DNA from: Clostridia bacterium | GTDB taxonomy: Bacteria; Bacillota; Clostridia; Oscillospirales; Acutalibacteraceae | DNA: 64,000 nucleotides | Assembly: GCA_017397845.1 (NCBI GenBank) | Contig: JAFQHU010000003.1 | Location: 186,001-250,000, forward strand | Reading direction: 5' to 3' | In this document: piece after piece, positions 50,936 to 58,825 of the stretch | Numbering within the stretch: position 1 is the stretch's first letter | Layout: every line of letters begins with the position of its first letter | Program-made: the position numbers and the translations under genes | Notes under the pieces: model-generated | The model's database searches: none | Seen by the model: the letters and a program-made list of their open reading frames with translations, nothing else | What the model was told of the DNA's origin: nothing

Positions 50936-51436
50936 TTAATCCGACGAAGATGTGGAAACAGATACCGAAGCCTGTGCTGCCATAACACAGTCAATAGCAA
51001 GAACAACACCCAAAGCAACAATCTCATCGCAATCGTTCTCAATATCAAGCTCATAACAATCGCCCCAGGTCATCCACTGCTTATTTATGGTAACTATTCT
51101 CTTTCCCGTCTGTGTTATTTCATAATCATGTGCGAAAAAATCACCCTTAATTTCCCATCCGAGACCGTCAATGGTGTATTTAGGTCTGAACAAAGAAAAC
51201 TGTTTAACTATTTCAGCGATCTCATCGCCGTCAACATACACAAAATATCTCGGCAGAAAGCTGAAAACCTTTTGAGCTATAAAGGCAACCTCTTTTTCCT
51301 GAGCATCATACACATGCAGTTTTTTACCTAAAGAAAACAGTTCACCCTCAACATAATATTTTTCTCTGCCATATTCATCGAAAACTTTAAATTTATCTTT
51401 CCACGAAAATACTTTTTGTTTAATATATAATTTCAT
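50936..51436 (-). CDS. LURP-one/YxjI-related protein
   Basis: A 166-residue protein of the LURP-one-related (tubby-like) fold. It begins KLYIKQKVFSWKDKFKVFDEYGREKYYVEGELFSLGKKLHVYD and continues with PRYFVYVDGDEIAEIV and YEITQTGKRIVTINKQW, the repeated beta-strand pattern of the family. A hydrophobic C-terminal helix (IVALGVVLAIDCVMAAQ) resembles the buried central helix of tubby barrels. No catalytic role is known. It has its own promoter (51499-51470). Confidence 0.82.
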   Translation of the reverse strand: MKLYIKQKVFSWKDKFKVFDEYGREKYYVEGELFSLGKKLHVYDAQEKEVAFIAQKVFSFLPRYFVYVDGDEIAEIVKQFSLFRPKYTIDGLGWEIKGDFFAHDYEITQTGKRIVTINKQWMTWGDCYELDIENDCDEIVALGVVLAIDCVMAAQASVSVSTSSSD

Positions 51437-51469
51437 AACATTCCCCTCAAACTTTTATTATTTACTTAC

Positions 51470-51499
51470 ATTTTAACATTCGTTATTTTTATATGTCAA
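51470..51499 (-). promoter_or_regulatory. Promoter of the LURP-one gene
   Basis: TTGACA (51499-51494), 18 bases, TAAAAT (51475-51470) on the minus strand, in the 73-base gap after dpaB. No terminator is evident for dpaB in this gap. Confidence 0.6.
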
Positions 51500-51509
51500 T
51501 AAAAATTTG

Positions 51510-52082
51510 CTAAAAAATCAACGGTTCTATCTGTTTCGCTTCAAGTGCATATAACGCAGCTTCAAGTACTCTTTCAAAATCGCACACAATTGAATGCGGT
51601 TTATTAATAAAATCGTCCTGCCGCATTGGAATGAAGTAGTAATTTTTATAACCCAGCAAGGCACCGATATTTTTAGCTGAATAGGAAAGAGCGTCGTTCG
51701 TAGAAACGCCTATTAAAACGGGTTTCTGATTTCTGAGATGCGATTTTACCGCCAATGTAACCGGAGTATCATATATTCCGTTTGCGAGCTTAGCTAAAGT
51801 ATTACCCGTGCACGGCAATACAATCATCAGATCCGTCATATTTCTCGGTCCGATGGGTTCAGCATCCTCCAAGGTTCTGATTACTTTTTTCCCGGTCAGC
51901 GTTTCAATTGTATCAATAAATTCTCTTGCTTTGCCGAAGCGAGTATCTGTTTTTGAAGCATTGAATGACATGATCGGTAAAATATCAATACCTTCCGATA
52001 TAATATATTCCATTTGTGTAAGTGATCTCTCAAAGGTGCAGAAGGAACCCGTAAGTGCGTAACCAAAGGTAAGTTTTTTCAT
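51510..52082 (-). CDS. dpaB: Dipicolinate synthase subunit B
   Basis: A 190-residue flavoprotein-like subunit (SpoVFB). Motifs are GYALTGSFCTFERSL at the N-terminus, MSFNASKTDTRFGKA, DLMIVLPCTGNTLAKLANGIYDTPV and KPVLIGVSTNDALS, as in dipicolinate synthase B. With DpaA it oxidises dihydrodipicolinate to dipicolinic acid, which accumulates in the spore core and gives heat resistance. The start overlaps the dpaA stop (TAATG). This shows that the organism makes, or recently made, endospores. Confidence 0.95.
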   Translation of the reverse strand: MKKLTFGYALTGSFCTFERSLTQMEYIISEGIDILPIMSFNASKTDTRFGKAREFIDTIETLTGKKVIRTLEDAEPIGPRNMTDLMIVLPCTGNTLAKLANGIYDTPVTLAVKSHLRNQKPVLIGVSTNDALSYSAKNIGALLGYKNYYFIPMRQDDFINKPHSIVCDFERVLEAALYALEAKQIEPLIF

Positions 52083-52921
52083 TAATCTCCCTCATTTCTT
52101 GGATTTATATGTTTCACTGTTATGTCTGACAGTAACTCGGCAGCAGACTTGCAAAGATATTTTCCCGGAAGAGAGCCGCCAAAAATATAACTGCTTGCCT
52201 TTTCTGTGAAAAATTCTTTTTTTACGCCATAAGGCGTTGATGCCAATTCGAAATAAAGTCCTTTCATATGAGTTACATCCTCATATGAAAAAATATTATC
52301 GGGAACCGTATTGAATATATAGTCAAAAATATAAATATACGAAGCGATATTCTTTAATTCCAATACCTTATAACCGATACAGCTCGCCTCTGCAAGCTGT
52401 ACGCTATTCCTCGCTGCTATATACACGTCGCACTCCATTTTTTTCAGTATCTGCGCTGTATATTTTCCGACTTTACCGAAACCCGTTATGAGCACCTTTC
52501 TGTTTCTGATATTTTCAGCGGTATTTTCAAATAAAAGCTTGAGCGCACCTAATCCGGTCAGATATGAATTATAAAGAGCAAAATTTTCGCAATCAAGATA
52601 GTCGAGATAAGTTATGTTTTTTTCTTTCAAACATAACTTCACCGCATCAGAAAATCCTCCGCCGTAAATTAAATTCGTTTCGCTCAGCTTACTTAAAACG
52701 TCATTTAACCTCAGGAGAAATCTGTTGTCAGAGGAATATATGTTAACTTTGTCCTTGCTTACCGGAACTGGAAGAATTATTATATCATTATTTTTTATAT
52801 CTAAACTGCTACTGCTCAAATCACCTGAATTAATGTGTCTGCATCTGAAGCCGTAAGAAAGCAATATTTTTTTCATTTCTGCCTGTCTTTTATCTCCGCC
52901 TATTATTATGATGCTTTTCAT
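52082..52921 (-). CDS. dpaA: Dipicolinate synthase subunit A
   Basis: About 279 residues from ATG 52921 (MKSIIIIGGDKRQAEM), with AGGAGG 6 bases upstream. The N-terminal domain has IIGGDKRQ and the second Rossmann fold has KVLITGFGKVGKYTAQILKKMECDVYIAARN, binding the nicotinamide cofactor. Later PGKYLCKSAAEL is conserved. Expression is expected from a mother-cell sporulation sigma factor; a sequence CATATTAT in the gap upstream resembles a sigma-E type -10, but this is weak evidence. It is divergent from murC. Confidence 0.94.
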   Translation of the reverse strand: MKSIIIIGGDKRQAEMKKILLSYGFRCRHINSGDLSSSSLDIKNNDIIILPVPVSKDKVNIYSSDNRFLLRLNDVLSKLSETNLIYGGGFSDAVKLCLKEKNITYLDYLDCENFALYNSYLTGLGALKLLFENTAENIRNRKVLITGFGKVGKYTAQILKKMECDVYIAARNSVQLAEASCIGYKVLELKNIASYIYIFDYIFNTVPDNIFSYEDVTHMKGLYFELASTPYGVKKEFFTEKASSYIFGGSLPGKYLCKSAAELLSDITVKHINPRNEGD

Positions 52922-52993
52922 AGTAGCCTCCTGATAATACAATATACTCCATAATATGTTTCAAAATTTTTATTGTTAATTTGCTGAAAAGTG

Positions 52994-53022
52994 TTTACTA
53001 TTTTTTTACAATGCAATATAAT
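52994..53022 (+). promoter_or_regulatory. Promoter of murC
   Basis: TTTACT (52994-52999), 17 bases, TATAAT (53017-53022), then GAGG before the ATG at 53055. Confidence 0.68.
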
Positions 53023-53054
53023 ATAAGGGAATACGATGACGTGAGGTGCTTAAA

Positions 53055-54425
53055 ATGTATGAAATAGATAAATTGTTAAGTAATGTTAAGAGAATTCATT
53101 TTATCGGTATCGGCGGGTCAGGCATGTGCCCGATCGCGGAAATACTTCACAGTTGGGGTTACACGGTTACAGGCTCCGATAATAACACAGGTGATAACAT
53201 CACAAAGCTGCGCTCATTGGGAATAGACGTAATTTTAGGACAGAAGGCAGAAAACATAAATGGCGCAGAAATGATAATTTACACAGCAGCTATTTTAAAA
53301 GATAATCCTGAGCTTAGGGCGGCAAAAGAAAGCGGAATCCCCTGCTTTGAGCGAAGCAAAATTTTCGGTGCTATCACACGAAAGTACAATAATTGCATAA
53401 GTGTGTGCGGAACTCACGGAAAAACAACTGTCACTGCCATGCTTACACAGGTGCTTACCATGGCAGACAAAGATCCGTCAGCTCTTATCGGAGGCAGACT
53501 ACCGCTTATTGACAGCCATGCCAGAGTGGGTAATAATGACACCTTTGTGTGCGAAGCCTGTGAATATTGCGACCATTATCATGACCTTTCACCTGATGTT
53601 TCTGTTATACTCAATGTAGACGAGGATCATCTTGAATACTTTAAAAATATTGACAATATCGTTAAATCTTTCGAAAAGTTTGCTTCTCTCACCTCGACTA
53701 CTCTCATTTACAATAACAGCGATCCCGAAACTGTAAGAGCTGTTAAAAATATCGACAGAAAAAAAATCACCTTCGGTAAAACCGAAGAAAGCGACTATTA
53801 CCCCGCAAACATAACCTATAACCGCGGTTCTTTCGCAGAATTTGACGTTATGAGTGAAAACAAAAAAATCGCTCACCTCACTCTGAATATACCGGGAGAG
53901 CATAACATCCTCAATTCACTTGCTGCCTTTGCTGCGGCAATAAACGCAGGATGCACACCCGAAGAGTGCGAAAAAGGTATTGCTGCCTTTTCAGGTGCCG
54001 GTCGCAGATTTGAAATTTTGGGCGAGATAAACGGAATTACCGTCGCAGACGACTATGCACACCATCCCAATGAGCTTAAGGTTACTCTCGAAGCGGTGAT
54101 GAAAATGGGATATAATACAGTTTGGGCAGTATTTCAACCCTTTACTTATTCCAGAACTTCCATCCTTTTCGATGATTTCGTCAAAGTTCTTCAGATTCCC
54201 GACAAATGTGTTATGACGGAAATCATGGGTTCCAGAGAGGTCAACACCATCGGAATTTACACAAAAGACCTTGCTGATAAAATTCCGGGAAGCGTTTGGT
54301 TTAACACTTTCGAAGAAGTATGTGACCACGTTTTAGCCAACGCAAAAAGCGGTGATATTATTATCACTCTCGGCTGCGGCGACATTTATAAAGCGGCTCA
54401 AATGATGGTAAATAAACTAAAATAA
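53055..54425 (+). CDS. murC: UDP-N-acetylmuramate-L-alanine ligase MurC
   Basis: A 456-residue Mur ligase that adds L-alanine to UDP-MurNAc. The N-terminal UDP-binding domain has IHFIGIGGSGMCPIAEIL, the ATP loop is CGTHGKTTVTAML, followed by NVDEDHLEYF, IPGEHNILNSLAA and GAGRRFEILG; the C-terminal domain contains DDYAHHPNELKVTLEA. ATG 53055 was chosen over GTG 53046 because GAGG lies 8 bases before it. It is transcribed alone from 52994 and closes at a structured region. Confidence 0.95.
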   Translation: MYEIDKLLSNVKRIHFIGIGGSGMCPIAEILHSWGYTVTGSDNNTGDNITKLRSLGIDVILGQKAENINGAEMIIYTAAILKDNPELRAAKESGIPCFERSKIFGAITRKYNNCISVCGTHGKTTVTAMLTQVLTMADKDPSALIGGRLPLIDSHARVGNNDTFVCEACEYCDHYHDLSPDVSVILNVDEDHLEYFKNIDNIVKSFEKFASLTSTTLIYNNSDPETVRAVKNIDRKKITFGKTEESDYYPANITYNRGSFAEFDVMSENKKIAHLTLNIPGEHNILNSLAAFAAAINAGCTPEECEKGIAAFSGAGRRFEILGEINGITVADDYAHHPNELKVTLEAVMKMGYNTVWAVFQPFTYSRTSILFDDFVKVLQIPDKCVMTEIMGSREVNTIGIYTKDLADKIPGSVWFNTFEEVCDHVLANAKSGDIIITLGCGDIYKAAQMMVNKLK

Positions 54426-54484
54426 CATTTTTTTCCATATATATTACCGGAGAAAAATCACATAATAAAATCAGCGGATAAGTC

Positions 54485-54536
54485 GATTGCGTTTGTGGCT
54501 TCTCCGTCGGTTGTACGGAGAGAGTCCTGTGCAATC
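54485..54536 (+). ncRNA. Unidentified structured RNA element between murC and the GntR operon
   Basis: Not assigned to any known family. The sequence folds into an imperfect hairpin: outer stem GATTGC (54485-54490) with GCAATC (54531-54536), an asymmetric internal loop, and an apical stem TCTCCGT (54501-54507) with ACGGAGA (54515-54521) closing a 7-base loop. The 14-bp terminator at 54545-54582 follows within 8 bases. It may be the end of the murC transcript, a small RNA, or an attenuator. No riboswitch consensus was recognised. Confidence 0.4.
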
Positions 54537-54544
54537 ATAGATTC

Positions 54545-54582
54545 ATCCCCTTTGTTTCAAAAGAGACGAAGGGGATTTTTTT
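54545..54582 (+). terminator. Strong intrinsic terminator after murC
   Basis: A 14-bp stem (54545-54558 with 54563-54576, two G-U pairs) around an AAAA loop, followed by seven T residues. It separates murC and the structured element from the GntR operon promoter that begins 10 bases later. Confidence 0.9.
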
Positions 54583-54592
54583 ATAAAAGCTA

Positions 54593-54622
54593 TTGACAAA
54601 TCAACTGTACTATGCTTATAAT
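54593..54622 (+). promoter_or_regulatory. Promoter of the YtrA-type operon
   Basis: TTGACA (54593-54598), 18 bases, TATAAT (54617-54622). It overlaps the operator half-sites ACTGTA and TACAGT. Confidence 0.8.
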
Positions 54623-54640
54623 ACAGTTGTAAGCTGTATT
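54604..54640. promoter_or_regulatory. Candidate GntR/YtrA operator with repeated half-sites
   Basis: ACTGTA (54604-54609) and TACAGT (54622-54627) are inverted, 12 bases apart, around the -10 box. A second inverted pair AATACAG (54620-54626) and CTGTATT (54634-54640), spacer 7, shares the middle half-site. This gives three phased half-sites over the -10 and start region, as expected for autoregulation by the first gene of the operon. Confidence 0.65.
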
Positions 54641-54680
54641 AATCGAATAATACACTTAGAAAGAAAGGCGGTGTTGAATT

Positions 54681-55058
54681 TTGGTTTCGTTCGAAAGGTT
54701 CGTACCCGGTGACGGACCGATTTACCAACAAATTGTTTTATACATAAAACGCGAAATTTCATCAGGCATAATTCATCCCGATGATGAAATGCCGTCCCGC
54801 AGAGTACTGTCAGCATTATTAGGAGTTAACCCGAACACTGTTCAGAAAGCCTACAAGCTTTTGGAGGATGAAGGGATTATACGATCTCATTCGGGTGCTA
54901 AAAGTCTTATAGTACTCAGCGAAAAAATGAGAGAAAAAATCAGAAATGATTTACTTGAAAATGATGCAAAAAATGCAGTTGCCACCCTTAAACAAATAGG
55001 TGTGAGTAAGAATGAAGCCTTTGAGCTCATCGAAAGATTTTGGAAGGAGGAAGATTAA
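54681..55058 (+). CDS. GntR-family (YtrA subfamily) transcriptional regulator
   Basis: A 125-residue regulator: winged helix-turn-helix with PIYQQIVLYIKREISSGIIHPDDEMPSRRVLSALLGVNPNTVQKAYKLLEDEGII, typical of the short YtrA group with only a small C-terminal dimerisation helix and no effector domain. Such proteins control ABC-transporter operons next to them. The start is TTG at 54681, with AGGCGGTG 7 bases upstream. It is the first gene of a five-gene operon. Confidence 0.9.
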   Translation: MVSFERFVPGDGPIYQQIVLYIKREISSGIIHPDDEMPSRRVLSALLGVNPNTVQKAYKLLEDEGIIRSHSGAKSLIVLSEKMREKIRNDLLENDAKNAVATLKQIGVSKNEAFELIERFWKEED

Positions 55059-55059
55059 A

Positions 55060-55839
55060 ATGAGAAATTATTTATCGGTGTTTTTTGTTCAGATAAAAAG
55101 TACATTCAATAAAATTATGGCTGTAATACTCCTGATGGGTATGGCACAGCTCGGTTTATTCATTCACATTCTTAATTCGGGAGATATAATTATTCCCAAC
55201 AGTTTTACAAATGAACGGTTTCTTTCCGGGCTTGAAGGTATTCTGCTTGATAACAGAGCTATGAGCTTTATCTTCGCTTCAGGCTTTCTTCTCATAACGG
55301 TAATACTCGCAATTAACGGATGCAAATATACTTCAAGAGAGGACTACACACTGAGAAGACTTAATATAACAGAAAAGAAGGTTATGCTCACCAAAGGCAT
55401 TTACGGTATTTTTGTTTTTTCGCTTTTACTGATGGCTGAAGCATTTGTAATGTATATCATTTGCAATATCTACATATATTTCGCTGAAAATCACCCGCAA
55501 ACATTTGAAGGTTCTGTCAGTAACCAAACGGTTTTTCTTTCTTTTTACAGAAGCAGCTTAATCCACTCTGTGCTTCCTTTAGAGGATTATTTAAAATACA
55601 TCAGCACTTTCTTCACTATAGTCGGCATGAGCTTTTCGACTGCCTCTATCCCTTATTTTGTAAAAAGAAAAAAATTATTTTTGGAAACGTTCATTCTCGT
55701 TCCGGCTGTTATAATCAACTTCACCTCAGCTTGGACAGCCGGATTAGCTGCGGATTTGGCTTTAATCGGAGTGAGCGGATTTATTCTCGGTATACTTATT
55801 ACACGTATTTCGACGGAGGAACAGACATATGACGGATAA
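55060..55839 (+). CDS. ABC transporter membrane protein of YtrA-type operon
   Basis: About 259 residues from ATG 55060 (MRNYLSVFFVQIKSTFNK), with GGAGGAAG upstream; it starts just after the regulator stop. About six hydrophobic segments are seen (for example IMAVILLMGMAQLGLFI, FIFASGFLLITVILAI, GIYGIFVFSLLLMAEAFVMYII, FILVPAVIINFTSAWTAG). No catalytic motif. It is likely one half of an export-type permease paired with the ATPase two genes downstream. Substrate unknown. Confidence 0.75.
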   Translation: MRNYLSVFFVQIKSTFNKIMAVILLMGMAQLGLFIHILNSGDIIIPNSFTNERFLSGLEGILLDNRAMSFIFASGFLLITVILAINGCKYTSREDYTLRRLNITEKKVMLTKGIYGIFVFSLLLMAEAFVMYIICNIYIYFAENHPQTFEGSVSNQTVFLSFYRSSLIHSVLPLEDYLKYISTFFTIVGMSFSTASIPYFVKRKKLFLETFILVPAVIINFTSAWTAGLAADLALIGVSGFILGILITRISTEEQTYDG

Positions 55840-56347
55840 AATTAAAAAAATAATACCTGTCGGATATAAACCCGAAAAAGAATTATGGATTTACTGTTCG
55901 GTAATTTTGATGGCGATATTGCGTTCACTTTTCTATTTCATTTCCTACTACAGTGCTTACAACAACATGTTTCATGACTACGGAGACAAAATGGTGCTGA
56001 TCGAGAATATAACCATGGTTGACTTCTGTAACATAATAGCTGACGGTACGTTCGATGTTTTCAAAGTTGCAATTTTTATTTTCCTTGCTATGATCGGTGT
56101 AAATTACGGCTATCACTACAGAGACAGTAAAAGCATTTACACTATGCGAAGGCTCCCGAATAAATACGAACTTCACATCAGATGTATTGCCTTGCCATTA
56201 ACAGCAATAATTATCAGCATAATTCTTTCCTTTGCTCTTCTTATGGTTTTTTACTGCCACTATATGACTGTGACACCTGACGAGCTTTTATTACCCGCCC
56301 AATGGGAGAAGCTTTGGGACTATATTATTTACGGAGGAAACAGATAA
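55829..56347 (+). CDS. Small ABC-associated membrane protein
   Basis: A 172-residue protein with about four hydrophobic segments (VILMAILRSLFYFISYY, FKVAIFIFLAMIGVNYG, LTAIIISIILSFALLMVFY). It overlaps the previous gene by 11 bases and the ATPase gene by one base (TAATG), so it is probably an obligatory partner. No known family recognised. It is likely the second permease-type subunit. Confidence 0.68.
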   Translation: MTDKIKKIIPVGYKPEKELWIYCSVILMAILRSLFYFISYYSAYNNMFHDYGDKMVLIENITMVDFCNIIADGTFDVFKVAIFIFLAMIGVNYGYHYRDSKSIYTMRRLPNKYELHIRCIALPLTAIIISIILSFALLMVFYCHYMTVTPDELLLPAQWEKLWDYIIYGGNR

Positions 56348-57081
56348 TGATTGAAATTAAAAATGTAACTAAAAAATATTCAGGTAAAACTGCACTGGAT
56401 GATATAAGCATCTCGTTCCCGAGAGGTGAAATAGTGGGACTTTTCGGTGAAAACGGCGCTGGCAAAACTACTCTTATGAAATCAATTTTAGGATTTATAA
56501 AGTATAGCGGTGAAATAACACTGGACGGTGAGAAAATAACAAACAAGAACATAGCAAAAATATCATTTGCAACAAGTGAGCATTCCTTTTTCTTTGAGCT
56601 TAATGCAAAGGGACATAAGGAATTCTACAAATCCCATTTCAACACCTTTAATGAAAAGAGATTTGATGCTCTGATGGACTTTTTCGAGCTTGACAAAAAC
56701 AAGAAAACAAAAAATTTCTCTACAGGTCAGAAAAATCAGTTCGAGGTTATTTTAGCACTTTCACAGGGTGCAGATTATATTCTTATGGACGAGCCCTTCG
56801 CAGGTAATGATATTTTCAACCGCGAAGATTTTTACAAGGTGCTTTCAGGTATTCTTGAACCAAATGAGACGGTTATCCTTTCCACGCATCTTATCGAGGA
56901 GGTATCAGAGTTTATCGGCAGAGCCGTGCTTATTCACGGCGGTCATATCGTCGGTGATAAAAACATCTTGGAGCTGCAAGATGAAGGAAGTAACCTCGTA
57001 GAATACATTAAATCTACCTATAACTATCACAGCGACCGAGTCAGCAAGGCTATCGAATTATTAAGCGGCGAGGAGGAGTGA
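56347..57081 (+). CDS. ABC transporter ATP-binding protein of YtrA-type operon
   Basis: A 244-residue ATPase from ATG 56347 (MIEIKNVTKKYSGK). Walker A GENGAGKTTL, a signature-like FSTGQKNQ, Walker B YILMDEP, and the switch His in LSTHLIEE. The signature reads FSTGQ in place of LSGGQ, a variant found in exporters of the CcmA/YtrB group. With the two small membrane proteins it probably forms an exporter or envelope-stress transporter. Confidence 0.88.
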   Translation: MIEIKNVTKKYSGKTALDDISISFPRGEIVGLFGENGAGKTTLMKSILGFIKYSGEITLDGEKITNKNIAKISFATSEHSFFFELNAKGHKEFYKSHFNTFNEKRFDALMDFFELDKNKKTKNFSTGQKNQFEVILALSQGADYILMDEPFAGNDIFNREDFYKVLSGILEPNETVILSTHLIEEVSEFIGRAVLIHGGHIVGDKNILELQDEGSNLVEYIKSTYNYHSDRVSKAIELLSGEEE

Positions 57082-57083
57082 TT

Positions 57084-58547
57084 ATGCGTAAAACCTTAGC
57101 ACTCTTTTTGACAGTATTTATTATCGCACTTTCTTTATATACCTGTGTATCCGCATCGGTAAACAGCGAAAAAGAAAATGTAACAATACACGAAAATTAC
57201 ATCTACGGTGACAAAAGATTCGCAGAAAAGGTTGAAGTTAATTTCAAAGCACAGTATTATGATAATTTGCTTTGGGATATTAACTATAACATAGCCGAAA
57301 ATAAAGCTGAAACTAAGTTTTCGCTTTACAGAGACGGGATTCCAAATGAATATGATGCTACAAATTATCTCACTCTTACGGGGGGCTTCTGGAATTACAG
57401 TACGAGCGGATTTTTAGGCGAAGAAAGCTTTTTCAGTGAGGCTTTTAAAGATTTGGTAAAAGATGCGAAGCCTTACGAGGAGGTAAAGAAAACCATCAGT
57501 GTGTCAGATTATCTCGACTATTATCCCCTGTCAGTAGAAATTAATTTCCCGAATAAATATTCTTTGGATTCATCTTTAGGATATTACGAAACCGATTCGT
57601 ATAATCTTGTTTCGGCATTAAGTGATTTTTTCAAAATACCGGTACTCAAAAACCATTTGCTGACTATCAGCGCCACAGTAAATGAAAGCGGAAATATCTT
57701 TCAGTCAGGCTCGGAATCTGTTGCATCGGCAGAAGAAAACAGCATTTATGATGAATTCAGTATTTACGGAAGCAGTGTTATCACGGAGGATAAATGTCTG
57801 ATTTATTTCAGCAATAAGTCTTATATGGGTAAAAATGTAGATACAAGTAAAATACCCGGCGGCTACGGAATATACTGTCTCCCCTACTCTTACACAGAGG
57901 AAGGCAGAAGGGTTACCTTTGACTATTCTGCACTTTCAAATGTTTTTTCCGTGGAAAGTAATCACGAAATAACTCAGCTTAAGCTGAGTGCTGACGGAAA
58001 ATCAGTCTATATGGTAACCGAAGAAAACGAAGAATGCTATCTTACAGTTATAGACACGGAAAACTATGCGGTTTTGCAGAAAATCAAAGTGTCAACAAAT
58101 AAAAACCAGTCCGCAGGCTTCGGATATATCGAAAACAGTTTCGCTGTTATAAATCTTTATCATGAGAATCTGCAATCTCGCTTCAATCTTTATACCATAG
58201 ATAATAATGGACTGTTTGTCAAAGAATTTACCGCATTGACGCACCACGAGGATAAAATCGACGGAAGTGAAAACATCCGTTATCCCGGCTCGGACATATA
58301 CGAGCATTCAAATATTGATGTGGAATGGGATGGGGAAAACCTTTATGTAACAAATGATTTTGATGAATCTGTCGGTATGGTGCGTGATCGTAATGCGGGC
58401 TTCAGTCTCAGCGTTTACAACAAATACGGATTGCAATTTTTCGGAAATTATTACACAAGCCTCACTTCAGGCTACGACGGCATGTACGGCTCATCATATT
58501 ATGTGATGCTAAGTCGGAATGATAAAATAGATATAACACTTAAATAA
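57084..58547 (+). CDS. Secreted protein, possible beta-propeller, unknown function
   Basis: About 487 residues from ATG 57084, with AGGAGGAG 5 bases upstream. An N-terminal signal peptide is clear (KTLALFLTVFIIALSLYTCVSASV). The middle has no recognised motif. In the C-terminal half, sequences such as LKLSADGKSVYMVTEENEECYLTVIDTENYAVLQKI and NIDVEWDGENLYVTNDFDES have the strand pattern of propeller blades. It is the last gene of the YtrA-type operon, so it may work with the transporter outside the cell. I do not recognise a family. Confidence 0.7.
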   Translation: MRKTLALFLTVFIIALSLYTCVSASVNSEKENVTIHENYIYGDKRFAEKVEVNFKAQYYDNLLWDINYNIAENKAETKFSLYRDGIPNEYDATNYLTLTGGFWNYSTSGFLGEESFFSEAFKDLVKDAKPYEEVKKTISVSDYLDYYPLSVEINFPNKYSLDSSLGYYETDSYNLVSALSDFFKIPVLKNHLLTISATVNESGNIFQSGSESVASAEENSIYDEFSIYGSSVITEDKCLIYFSNKSYMGKNVDTSKIPGGYGIYCLPYSYTEEGRRVTFDYSALSNVFSVESNHEITQLKLSADGKSVYMVTEENEECYLTVIDTENYAVLQKIKVSTNKNQSAGFGYIENSFAVINLYHENLQSRFNLYTIDNNGLFVKEFTALTHHEDKIDGSENIRYPGSDIYEHSNIDVEWDGENLYVTNDFDESVGMVRDRNAGFSLSVYNKYGLQFFGNYYTSLTSGYDGMYGSSYYVMLSRNDKIDITLK

Positions 58548-58554
58548 GACAATA

Positions 58555-58593
58555 AAAACCGACAGTTGAGATTCATTCACTCCTGTCGGTTTT
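58555..58593. terminator. Bidirectional terminator between the YtrA-type operon and the acyl carrier gene
   Basis: AAAACCGACAG (58555-58565) pairs with CTGTCGGTTTT (58583-58593). Both converging genes end within 10 bases, so it likely serves both strands. Confidence 0.85.
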
Positions 58594-58597
58594 GGTA

Positions 58598-58825
58598 TTA
58601 TTTTTTCATACCATTTATGTATTCGCACATTTCACCCACGGTTTTATATCTGATAAAGTCCGTAGCTTTAACTTCAACACCGAATTCACTGTTAATTTCA
58701 GTTACGAGACAAACGGTATCAAAAGAACTGAGACCTAAATCAAGCTTAAAACTGTCTTCACTCTTGATTTGGTCAACTTCCACGAAGTTTTCAAGGATTT
58801 CAGTAAGCTGTTCGATTGTACACAT
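58598..58825 (-). CDS. Acyl/peptidyl carrier protein
   Basis: A 75-residue carrier protein. The phosphopantetheine attachment serine lies in LGLSSFDTV (a DSL-type site with Ser-Ser-Phe), in the usual place, with a helical pattern around it (IEQLTEILENFVEVDQI; VEVKATDFIRYKTVGEMCEYI). It is not next to fatty acid genes but follows a condensation protein and an AMP-ligase, so it is probably dedicated to that cluster. GGGGA lies about 8 bases before the ATG, and the gene overlaps the condensation gene by 91 bases in another frame. Confidence 0.9.
   Translation of the reverse strand: MCTIEQLTEILENFVEVDQIKSEDSFKLDLGLSSFDTVCLVTEINSEFGVEVKATDFIRYKTVGEMCEYINGMKK

Noticed and set aside
54470..54582. 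6S RNA
   Set aside because: The region lacks the long symmetric double strand with central bubble of 6S RNA, and is about half the usual length.
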